Of a DNA stretch of 7,368 nt, positions 1 through 4,853 are shown piece after piece. The position numbers and the translations under genes are program-made. Origin of the DNA: Planctomycetaceae bacterium (GTDB taxonomy: Bacteria > Planctomycetota > Planctomycetia > Pirellulales > Thermoguttaceae); NCBI GenBank assembly GCA_031267635.1, contig JAIRYX010000291.1:1-7368 (forward strand), written 5' to 3'. Under the pieces are notes generated by a model, which was not told where the DNA came from, did not search any database, and saw only the letters and a list, made by a program, of their open reading frames with translations. The number at the start of each line of letters is the position of its first letter. Within the stretch, counting starts at the first letter, position 1.

Positions 1-332
1 CGAATCGCTTCGGCAACCGGCGTGTTGGGACCAATCAATTCAATTGGTTTCAGCCAAAAAAAGTACAAAAGGCAAATTGCCGCCAGTATGCTCAAACCAA
101 ACAGGTTTCCTTCAAGCAATCCGCGTTTGTTAAACAGCCGCGGACGCAACCGCTCTTTGGCTACGAAAATCGTGTAAATTATCGGAATCGTGAGCATCAC
201 GGTTTTGGTTAGCGCGTACATCAATTTTTGAATCGCCGGATTCCAATCTGCCATCAACACAAAATACAACCACGCCTGAATCAGCGGAAAAAATAGCAAA
301 AAACAAAGAAAGAGAATGGATGGACGTTTCAT
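1..332 (-). CDS. Multi-pass membrane protein, N-terminal part (possible CPBP-family intramembrane protease)
   Basis: The frame is open from the ATG at 332-330 to the left edge: 110 codons plus two bases, so the C-terminus is missing. Three hydrophobic stretches are visible: about residues 5-27 (FLCFLLFFPLIQAWLYFVL), 41-58 (LTKTVMLTIPIIYTIFVA) and 77-94 (LFGLSILAAICLLYFFWL). A basic loop KERLRPRLFNKRG (59-71) lies between the second and third. This makes an inner-membrane protein. The order of helices, with a short basic loop before the third, resembles the start of CPBP (CAAX/bacteriocin-processing) intramembrane proteases. The glutamate/arginine and histidine motifs that define that family would lie outside the window, so the family call is an inference. 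An in-frame stop lies about ten codons upstream, making this ATG the first possible start. There is no clear Shine-Dalgarno sequence. A promoter lies about 50 bp upstream. Membrane protein: confident; CPBP: moderate. Confidence 0.6.
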   Translation of the reverse strand, partial: MKRPSILFLCFLLFFPLIQAWLYFVLMADWNPAIQKLMYALTKTVMLTIPIIYTIFVAKERLRPRLFNKRGLLEGNLFGLSILAAICLLYFFWLKPIELIGPNTPVAEAI

Positions 333-384
333 TTTGAACGTATTTCGCGTTAATTTTTCGATATTTCATTGTCACAAAACGCTA

Positions 385-413
385 ATTATACCAGAGGATC
401 GGCGGTTTGTTTA
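385..413 (-). promoter_or_regulatory. Sigma70-type promoter for the membrane-protein gene
   Basis: Read on the minus strand, TAAACA (413-408) is followed by a 17-bp spacer and a perfect TATAAT (390-385). The -10 is preceded by TGG, giving an extended -10 (TGGTATAAT). Transcription would start near 378, about 46 nt before the ATG at 332. The -35 matches the consensus at 4 of 6 bases; the perfect extended -10 makes the call good. Confidence 0.55.
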
Positions 414-429
414 TCCCCCATGATAAACA
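408..429. promoter_or_regulatory. Perfect palindrome overlapping the -35 box, candidate operator
   Basis: TGTTTATC (408-415) and GATAAACA (422-429) are perfect inverted 8-mers separated by six bases (CCCCAT). The left arm contains the complement of the -35 hexamer of the promoter just described. No T-run follows on either strand, so a DNA-binding site fits better than a terminator. Which regulator binds, and whether it represses or activates, cannot be seen here. Confidence 0.4.
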
Positions 430-511
430 CCTATGGATAGCGGTTTTATAGACCAGTTTTGCAAGAAAAAACTTGAAAGTATAAAAGTAGTCTTTCGGTA
501 AGCATTCGGTT

Positions 512-733
512 TTATGAACGCAGATCAAATCGGACTTTACGGTATAACTTCAGTGAAAGCCCAAACAGCAGCTCTTCCGTTTCCAAACTCGATAAATCTA
601 AATTTGGCAACGATAGAACCACCCGAACATCTTTACTATTGCCGCCCTTATTTATCAAGTTTCCCTTAGTAGCCAACAAATTCCCCCCAAAAAAATGTGA
701 AATAAGCAGGAATTTTACAGTGTGAGGACTAGA
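512..733 (-). pseudogene. Reading-frame remnant or small unrecognised gene, no ATG
   Basis: A minus-strand frame is open for 73 residues between a stop at 736-734 and the TAA at 514-512. Its C-terminal half looks like real protein: KDVRVVLSLPNLDLSSLE, then TEELLFGLSLKLYRKVRFDL, ending RS. The N-terminal half is low quality and includes the C6A7 homopolymer. There is no ATG in frame. A TTG just after the G6 run (about 676-674) could start a 54-residue product, since the G-run might serve as ribosome-binding site, but that is weak. I do not recognise a family. It most likely is the tail of a decayed gene, and a short intact gene is the alternative. Low confidence. Confidence 0.3.
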
Positions 734-756
734 TCATGGGGATTTTTTGATATTTT

Positions 757-884
757 GAATAGAATAGACCTTTTCTCTAACTTCATATCAGGTTGTTTAG
801 GCAAAACAGGTGAATACAAAATAACTGTTTTTTGAATAGTGTTCGATCTATTGATAGGGTTAGAGAAAAGGTCTAATATTATTC
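757..884. repeat. Inverted-repeat element with perfect 17-bp arms (MITE-like or cruciform)
   Basis: TAGACCTTTTCTCTAAC at 765-781 is repeated exactly as its reverse complement at 859-875, with 77 bp between. The stem extends imperfectly outward to GAAT/ATTC at 757 and 884. A second, inner stem AAAACAG/CTGTTTT (about 803-809 and 825-831) is nested inside. The element has no coding potential and no obvious target-site duplication. It lies between two decayed minus-strand reading frames. It could be a small non-autonomous mobile element, a remnant of an insertion sequence, or a structured RNA or terminator. A perfect 17-bp pair is unlikely by chance in a window this size. Confidence 0.55.
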
Positions 885-1142
885 TACGGGAAGATGTTTG
901 GCTGTGAATAATCGTCCGAGGTTCTTTGAGCAACACGTACCCATGAGTGAACGGCGAATTTTCAGCGAGTCGTCGCCTGCCGACAGCACCGGAATGCGGC
1001 AGATGATTTTCTTCGGATCATTCTGCGTGAGTGGGTAAGTCACCGGAGTTGCGCCGCCGATCTTGCCGATTGCCCTTTCAGGGTAAATTGCGAAAAACTG
1101 TTTGTCTTCCTTTGGATGAATTTGGGGATCGGCTTTGATAGC
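879..1142 (-). pseudogene. Internal fragment of an unrecognised protein gene
   Basis: The minus-strand frame between a TGA at 1145-1143 and the TAA at 881-879 encodes 87 residues with no ATG start. Residues 1-68 look like genuine protein: ADPQIHPKEDKQFFAIYPER, AIGKIGGATPVTYPL, then KKIICRIPVLSAGDDSLKIR. They use GC-richer codons than the surrounding DNA. After SLMG (about 68) the frame becomes implausible (TCCSKNLGR). The adjacent frame reads YVLLKEPRTIIHSQTSSRR, so a one-base loss in a G-run near 940 may have shifted the frame. The end abuts the 757-884 inverted-repeat element. This looks like a broken, truncated gene. I cannot name the family. Confidence 0.4.
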
Positions 1143-1190
1143 TCATGCGTAACATGAGTTAGTTTATTAGAGGTATCATTGTATCGTTAT

Positions 1191-1610
1191 TCAACGCCGA
1201 TAAACGCTAGAGCCGGACGTTGTCCCGCAAGTCGAACAGGTGGTTGAAGATGACGACGAATACGTCGAGGAACTCGGTCTCGAATATGCAGAACCATTCG
1301 TTTTACTACAAGTCGGACAGGATGAAGAACTTCGGGATGAGGAATAAATACTGGTACCAGATGTTCTTCCGCAAGTCGTGCAGGTTTGTCCGCAAGTTGG
1401 GCAAGACGACGAAGAGCTTCGGTTAGAACCTGAGCTTGTGTAGTATGCTGAAGCGTAGCTCTGTGTGTTGCTGGTCGATGATCGCCCACATGTCGGACAT
1501 GAACTTCCGCAATTGGGGCAAGATGAACGAGAAGAACCGGATGATGTTCTCGAATTATTGGTTGTGTAAGAATTGCTCGTCGCGGATTGGAAGGCGCCAA
1601 ATACTGGCAT
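1191..1610 (-). CDS. Ser/Thr-rich small protein with six CxxC motifs (novel)
   Basis: This 139-residue protein has about 35% Ser (49 residues), 22 Thr and exactly 12 Cys, all in CxxC pairs. The pairs are CPNCG 31-35, CPTCG 38-42, CPTCG 70-74, CTTCG 77-81, CPTCS 98-102 and CSTCG 125-129. The first four form two CxxC-x3-CxxC blocks; the last two are single. Each block is preceded by a run of Ser and followed by R/T/S-G-rich sequence, so the protein is about four imperfect repeats. There is no signal peptide or membrane segment. The ATG at 1610 has an ideal ribosome-binding site, AGGAG six bases upstream. Ser is encoded by many different codons while the motifs stay constant, which supports this frame over two other open frames. 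CxxC pairs suggest zinc or iron-sulfur binding, or redox/disulfide chemistry (inference). I recognise no family. Confidence 0.7.
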   Translation of the reverse strand: MPVFGAFQSATSNSYTTNNSRTSSGSSRSSCPNCGSSCPTCGRSSTSNTQSYASAYYTSSGSNRSSSSSCPTCGQTCTTCGRTSGTSIYSSSRSSSSCPTCSKTNGSAYSRPSSSTYSSSSSTTCSTCGTTSGSSVYRR

Positions 1611-1615
1611 GATAA

Positions 1616-1621
1616 TCTCCT
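1616..1621 (-). promoter_or_regulatory. Shine-Dalgarno of the Cys-rich gene
   Basis: On the minus strand AGGAGA is followed by TTATC and the ATG at 1610; AGGAG to ATG spacing is six bases. This is among the strongest ribosome-binding sites in the window. It decides between the CxxC frame and a competing open frame that would need a TTG start at 1600 with no such site. Confidence 0.7.
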
Positions 1622-1723
1622 ATAATCATATTTTGATACACAATCTCAAGTTGTCTTAACATGCTTTCTAAACGTCATATTCGACTAGATTATCCCAAAA
1701 ATGCAATAAAAAAGGAATAGATT

Positions 1724-1831
1724 ATGGTTGTAACGATTATTAGGAAAGATAGATTAAGTTTAGTGGAGAATTTTTGGGGGTTGTTGAAAAAAATGGTGCA
1801 AATATCGATATTCTTTGTAAAAAAAGCATAA
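1724..1831 (+). CDS. Possible 35-residue ORF ahead of the methyltransferase-like gene
   Basis: An ATG at 1724 opens 35 codons ending in TAA at 1829-1831: a short peptide starting MVVTIIRKDRLSLVENFWG and ending ISIFFVKKA. AAAGGA sits seven bases before the ATG, a reasonable ribosome-binding site. The peptide is basic, with hydrophobic stretches (VVTII, ISIFFV), and could be amphipathic. It crosses a TTTTTGGGGG tract that resembles tracts in other gaps of the window, which argues that it may be non-coding. There is no known family and it is too short for composition to prove coding. Confidence 0.22.
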   Translation: MVVTIIRKDRLSLVENFWGLLKKMVQISIFFVKKA

Positions 1832-1903
1832 AATAGAAAACTTTTGCCGATATATCCTATGATATGAAAACAAATATTAATTCCGATTTTCTGCGATGTT
1901 GAA

Positions 1904-2476
1904 ATGAGATTCCTCCAGACATTCTATTTAACTCATTTTTCCAAGCCGGCTAGTTACCGGAGTATTTACCGACATATTCAGCAAGAGCATCCGCGAAAAG
2001 TTCTTGAAATCGGAATCCAAAACGGCGAGCGGACAATAGCAATGTTAAAATTGCTGTTACAATTTTGCGGCGAAAAATCAGACGTACATTATAGCTGCGT
2101 CGATCCGTTTGAATCGCGAGCACAAGAAGACGGACCAGGACTATCGCTAAGAAAAGCCCATCGGATGATTAACAAACTGGAAATTCCGTCGCGTTTGATT
2201 CCCTTGTCGCCACTCAACGCGGTTCGACAATTGTATTTGAACCGAATGATTGAAAAAGTGGATCTCGTTATCATTGCGACGCCGAATATAGATTGGCTCG
2301 AACCATGTCTTACATCGTTCCGCGAATTGATTCACGAATCCGCTGGAATTTTTTTTGGCGTGCCGACTCAAAAACCGGAAGAGCGATATTCATTTGAAAA
2401 AATCGACTTTAACGTCTTGGAATATATCGCGTCCAATCATGGAGAATTACCGCAACACAATCTCCGCGCGGCGTAA
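1904..2476 (+). CDS. SAM-dependent methyltransferase-like protein, conserved in planctomycetes
   Basis: This 190-residue soluble protein has a class I Rossmann methyltransferase layout. VLEIGIQNGERT (33-44) matches the SAM-binding glycine motif I. YSCVDPFE (63-70) matches the acidic end of strand 2. VDLVIIATPNIDW (119-131) matches the strand-4 region. The opening MRFLQTFYLTHFSKPASYR and the segment DGPGLSLRKAHR (76-87) look like a family I recall from planctomycete genomes; that memory cannot be checked here. Motif I is degenerate (G-x-x-N-G rather than GxGxG), so SAM binding is probable and catalysis uncertain. The substrate is unknown. The ATG was chosen because it starts the conserved N-terminus, although no Shine-Dalgarno precedes it. 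The gene is monocistronic here and converges on the lipoprotein gene 102 bp away. Confidence 0.75.
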   Translation: MRFLQTFYLTHFSKPASYRSIYRHIQQEHPRKVLEIGIQNGERTIAMLKLLLQFCGEKSDVHYSCVDPFESRAQEDGPGLSLRKAHRMINKLEIPSRLIPLSPLNAVRQLYLNRMIEKVDLVIIATPNIDWLEPCLTSFRELIHESAGIFFGVPTQKPEERYSFEKIDFNVLEYIASNHGELPQHNLRAA

Positions 2477-2495
2477 AATATAAACTCCAATAGAC

Positions 2496-2558
2496 AAAAA
2501 AAGAGTTCATCCAACAAGTTTGTACCTTGCGTTAGATATGAACTTATCGGACGAACTC
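2496..2558 (-). terminator. Rho-independent terminator of the lipoprotein (surE) transcript
   Basis: On the minus strand GAGTTCGTCC (2558-2549) pairs over ten positions with GGATGAACTC (2512-2503), with one G-U wobble. Seven T follow directly (2502-2496). The loop is 36 nt and contains a further possible stem. It begins about 20 bp beyond the lipoprotein stop, in the right orientation for that gene. On the plus strand the same arms have an A-C mismatch and no immediate U-run, so it serves the methyltransferase gene less well. An outer pair GACAAAA/TTTTGTC (from 2493, to 2576) could extend the structure. Confidence 0.7.
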
Positions 2559-2578
2559 CCAAATTGCTCTTTTGTCGA

Positions 2579-3076
2579 TTATTGCAACAACGCTTTCGGA
2601 CCGTAAATTTCCAGTTCTCCGCTTTGAGGATTGTATTCATAACGACATCCCTCTTTTAGCTCCGGTAATTTAATATGATTGTATTCAATGATTTGCGTCA
2701 TAAATTCTTCGTGAGTTTTAGGAAAAGAGTCGTGTTCTGCTTTGTAAAGATCCATCGCGTGTTTAATCAAATTACCATCCATTCGTTCCTGAGTGCGGTA
2801 CATCGTACCGATAGTGCGCTGAAAAATACTAATTCGCCCAAACTCTTCATAATGTCCTTTTTTGCCATCGCCGACTTGAAAGGTGCGATGAGTTTCTTCC
2901 GATTGTTGTTCGCTCGACGACGTTGCTGTCTCTGTTTTCTGTTCCGCTCCAGCGTTGTTTTCTAAAATCGGCGTTTCCTGAGCTGGAGGTTCCAATTTTT
3001 TTTGATTGGTATCAAGGCAACCGCAAAAAAGGAACAGACCAATCACGGCAACCGCAATAAATTGAAATCGTAACAT
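2579..3076 (-). CDS. Small lipoprotein, conserved planctomycete type
   Basis: This 165-residue secreted lipoprotein has a basic start (MLR), a hydrophobic core (4-17) and a lipobox-like FCGC with Cys20 as the lipidated residue. Its -3 position is Phe, so the lipobox is not ideal. A low-complexity Gln/Glu/Thr/Ser linker runs from 22 to about 65. The conserved-looking domain covers 66-159. It includes HAMDLYKAEHDSFPKTHEEF (107-125 region), IIEYNHIKLPELKEG (129-143) and RYEYNPQSGELEIYG (145-159). The domain resembles short planctomycete lipoproteins of unknown function; I know of no reaction for it. The ATG at 3076 has GAAGGA nine bases upstream. The gene lies 76 bp after surE on the same strand and before a strong terminator, so the two are probably co-transcribed. 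Confidence 0.75.
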   Translation of the reverse strand: MLRFQFIAVAVIGLFLFCGCLDTNQKKLEPPAQETPILENNAGAEQKTETATSSSEQQSEETHRTFQVGDGKKGHYEEFGRISIFQRTIGTMYRTQERMDGNLIKHAMDLYKAEHDSFPKTHEEFMTQIIEYNHIKLPELKEGCRYEYNPQSGELEIYGPKALLQ

Positions 3077-3152
3077 AAGAAAGATTCCTTCAAAAGTGAG
3101 TTAAATTAAAGGTAAGTTGGTATCCGTAGATGTTAAAACTTGCTGCCTGTTT

Positions 3153-4253
3153 TCACGTTCCCTCGGAATGAGGGGAGAAATTTTCGTTTTTTTCTTTGGT
3201 GGATGCGGATTTGGAAACGCCCGGCAAAAAGTGTTCAGGCATGCTTTTCGGTTCGTGTTCCGGCTCCGGCGTTTTTTCCGAATGGTTTGTGATATTATTC
3301 CGAATTTCTTCCGGTTTGGCAATGGGCGCCGTTTCCGGTGGAATATTGTCGGGTAATTTTGCTACCAATCCGGTCACATAATCGCCAATGAAAATATCCG
3401 TCGGCTCTTGAATGTCGACATGTTCCGGCAACGGAAGAATTGGTAAATTTTCGTTTTCAGTCAAAGCGTCCCGCGAATCGGCGGAGCGATCAACAAACGC
3501 AAGTTCCAGTTTTTCAATCGCCGTTCGATTGGTTTTATTATACTCCAAAGGCGTAACGGTGACAAATCCTTTTTTAAGCATCGTCCGGTCGGTCGGTTGC
3601 GACGAAACAGTCGGTGTGATTTTTCCTGAAAGCCAATAATACGACGATCCGGTTGGCGTTTGACGTTCTAAATACGGCTCGTTAAACGGCGATTGATCGA
3701 CCGGAACAACGCAGACGCCGGCGGCTTGTTTCGCATAGCATGCCGAAAGCGGAATGTTGACGTTCACCAAATTCGCTTTGCCGAAATTGACACGCGAAGC
3801 GACAATTTGCCGAATCACTTGAACCGCCAATTCCGACGCGCGTTCCCAAGGCGGAATCTCGTCATATTCCAATGAAACCGCAAAACTATCAATTCCGAGT
3901 ACCGCCCCTTCTTCCGCGCCAGCAATCGTACCAGAGTAAATCACATTACAACCAAGATTGAGACCATGATTGATACCGCTTACGACAATATCCGGTTTTG
4001 TCTCGCATAAATTTAAAATGCCGATTCGCGTACAATCGGCAGGCGTTCCTTCCACCGCAAACGCGGCGATGCCGTTTTTCCAATGAACTTCATGAACCAA
4101 AAGCGGCGTGCGAAAAGTCAGCGAATGCGAAACTCCGCTTTGTTCCGTCATCGGCGCCGCAACACAAACATTGCCAAGCGATTGCAATGCCTCAGCCAAC
4201 GCTTTCAACCCCAAAGAATGAATTCCGTCGTCATTTGTCAGTAAAACTTGCAC
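3153..4253 (-). CDS. surE: 5'/3'-nucleotidase SurE with C-terminal extension
   Basis: SurE hydrolyses nucleoside 5'- and 3'-monophosphates (EC 3.1.3.5/3.1.3.6) using a divalent metal. The domain spans about residues 1-240. Metal and phosphate ligands are visible: TNDDG (6-10, Asp8 and Asp9), SGVSHS (39-44, Ser39) and SGINHGLNLG (92-101, Asn95). VEGTPADCTRIG (67-78) and YSGTIAGAEEG (106-116) are also present. VTVTPL (231-236) closes the fold. The final ~125 residues are a Pro/Glu/Lys/Ser-rich tail, including EPEHEP and KEKNEN. They make the protein 366 residues long, against about 250 for typical SurE such as that of E. coli. The start is a GTG at 4253 with GAGG six bases upstream. A strong promoter lies just upstream. 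It is expected to be cytoplasmic. Confidence 0.93.
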   Translation of the reverse strand: MQVLLTNDDGIHSLGLKALAEALQSLGNVCVAAPMTEQSGVSHSLTFRTPLLVHEVHWKNGIAAFAVEGTPADCTRIGILNLCETKPDIVVSGINHGLNLGCNVIYSGTIAGAEEGAVLGIDSFAVSLEYDEIPPWERASELAVQVIRQIVASRVNFGKANLVNVNIPLSACYAKQAAGVCVVPVDQSPFNEPYLERQTPTGSSYYWLSGKITPTVSSQPTDRTMLKKGFVTVTPLEYNKTNRTAIEKLELAFVDRSADSRDALTENENLPILPLPEHVDIQEPTDIFIGDYVTGLVAKLPDNIPPETAPIAKPEEIRNNITNHSEKTPEPEHEPKSMPEHFLPGVSKSASTKEKNENFSPHSEGT

Positions 4254-4295
4254 AATAACCTCTTTATTTAGGTGGGCAGGGACTTTATATGTTAC

Positions 4296-4324
4296 ATTAT
4301 AGGTTAATTAAGAGTTTCTGTCAT
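4296..4324 (-). promoter_or_regulatory. Sigma70-type promoter of surE
   Basis: On the minus strand ATGACA (4324-4319, five of six matches to TTGACA) is separated by 17 bp from a perfect TATAAT (4301-4296). Transcription would begin near 4289, giving a leader of about 36 nt before the GTG at 4253. That leader carries GAGG as its ribosome-binding site and the complement of the TGGGCAGGGA motif. Confidence 0.65.
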
Positions 4325-4379
4325 CAAGATTTTTTCTCTAAAATATGAAAAAGAGGAAATGAGAGGGATAATTGGGACT

Positions 4380-4580
4380 CTAGGAATTTTGGGGACAAAA
4401 TGAGGTTTCAGAGAGCGAGTGGCAAGTATTGTTGTCGCCCGCCACAACTATTTTAGTTATGGCAACACACAATAATTTCCAATGACCGCGACGGATTTCG
4501 TAATTCCGGGCGTTACCAACGTAAACATTCAATCTGTTTTCATAAACATCTGAAAATATGGCGTCTATGTTTAGGTGCAT
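4380..4580. other. Structured intergenic segment, possible dispersed repeat or decayed ORF
   Basis: The minus strand is open for 66 residues from an ATG at 4580 to a TAG at 4382-4380, with NVYVGNARNYEIRRGHWKLL and IVVAGDNNTCHSLSE. The start has only a weak ribosome-binding site. Plus-strand frames across the same DNA also look protein-like (VASIVVARHNYFSYGN), which argues against any single coding frame. The DNA is rich in inverted repeats: GTTGT/ACAAC (4431-4435 and 4444-4448), GTGGC/GCCAC, and an imperfect 14-bp pair at 4427-4440 and 4461-4474. It begins with an ATTTTGGGG tract. A repeat copy or a structured RNA fits at least as well as a gene. I do not recognise the sequence with certainty. 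Confidence 0.3.
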
Positions 4581-4692
4581 ATATATATTTCTTTTTTAGC
4601 AAATATTTTATCAAAATGCACATGCTTCAAATATCTTACTTTTGCAGACTCAATTTTAAACTTTGCAAGAATCCAGTTGCAAAAACAAATAG

Positions 4693-4706
4693 TAGGGCAG
4701 GGTGGT
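4693..4706 (+). repeat. Recurrent intergenic motif, copy 1 (TAGGGCAGGGTGGT)
   Basis: This 14-mer differs by one base from the copy at 5773-5786. Related forms occur at 4270-4281 (GGTGGGCAGGGA) and 6971-6988 (AGGGTAGGGCGAGTAAAA). All are on the plus strand, all in gaps, and those at 4693, 5773 and 6971 are followed by A/T-rich runs. Its function is unknown. Confidence 0.45.
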
Positions 4707-4766
4707 TTAAAAAATTAGAAAAAATAAAAAGAATAGCGAAACAAAAAAAGTGTTTAGTCATTGCTG

Positions 4767-4795
4767 TTGAATTTTTTCTAAAAATCGATTAAACT
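4767..4795 (+). promoter_or_regulatory. Candidate promoter of the kinase gene
   Basis: TTGAAT (4767-4772) is 17 bp from TAAACT (4790-4795). Each hexamer matches the sigma70 consensus at four of six bases. A start near 4802 would leave a ~52-nt leader before the GTG at 4854. In AT-rich DNA such matches are common, so this is a candidate only. Confidence 0.35.
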
Positions 4796-4853
4796 AATAA
4801 GAGTGATTATGTCGGTGAAGCATCGTTTTTCTATTTTGACTGAAAGGTAAACT

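Larger units (their letters stand above)
333..1190. other. Long region without an intact gene
   Basis: About 860 bp separate the membrane-protein start from the end of the Cys-rich gene. The contents I can support are the promoter and palindrome near 385-429, two decayed minus-strand frames, the inverted-repeat element, and a small hairpin CTCATG-5 nt-CATGAG (1142-1158) downstream of the Cys-rich gene. That hairpin lacks a U-run. The plus strand shows no plausible gene. The pattern suggests gene decay rather than an ordinary spacer. Confidence 0.55.
4254..4853. other. 600-bp divergent gap between surE and the kinase gene
   Basis: From left to right it holds the surE leader and promoter, the structured segment at 4380-4580, and an AT-rich stretch. 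The stretch includes an alternating AT run near 4580-4588 and the repeat motif TAGGGCAGGGTGGT (4693-4706). It ends with a candidate kinase promoter and a 13-codon leader ORF. I see no convincing intact gene. Confidence 0.5.

Noticed and set aside
130..375. Minus-strand 81-residue frame at the left edge
   Set aside because: It overlaps the membrane-protein frame, which has three clear hydrophobic segments and stays open to the window edge. The 81-residue frame has no domain-like pattern.
715..936. Minus-strand 73-residue frame across the inverted-repeat element
   Set aside because: It starts at GTG and reads through non-coding repeat DNA. Only its first ~20 residues may be a frameshifted continuation of the fragment at 879-1142.
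1142..1158. Hairpin CTCATG-CGTAA-CATGAG as terminator of the Cys-rich gene
   Set aside because: The stem is only six base pairs and no U-run follows. It is kept as a note within the 333-1190 region.
1220..1426. Plus-strand 68-residue frame over the Cys-rich gene
   Set aside because: It is antisense to the supported gene, with no ribosome-binding site and no recognisable protein pattern.
1187..1600. A second long minus-strand frame (137 residues, His/Pro/Arg/Val-rich) over the Cys-rich gene
   Set aside because: It needs a TTG start without a ribosome-binding site. Its openness is explained by the Ser-rich TCx codons of the CxxC frame, which has AGGAG at ideal spacing and a repeating motif.
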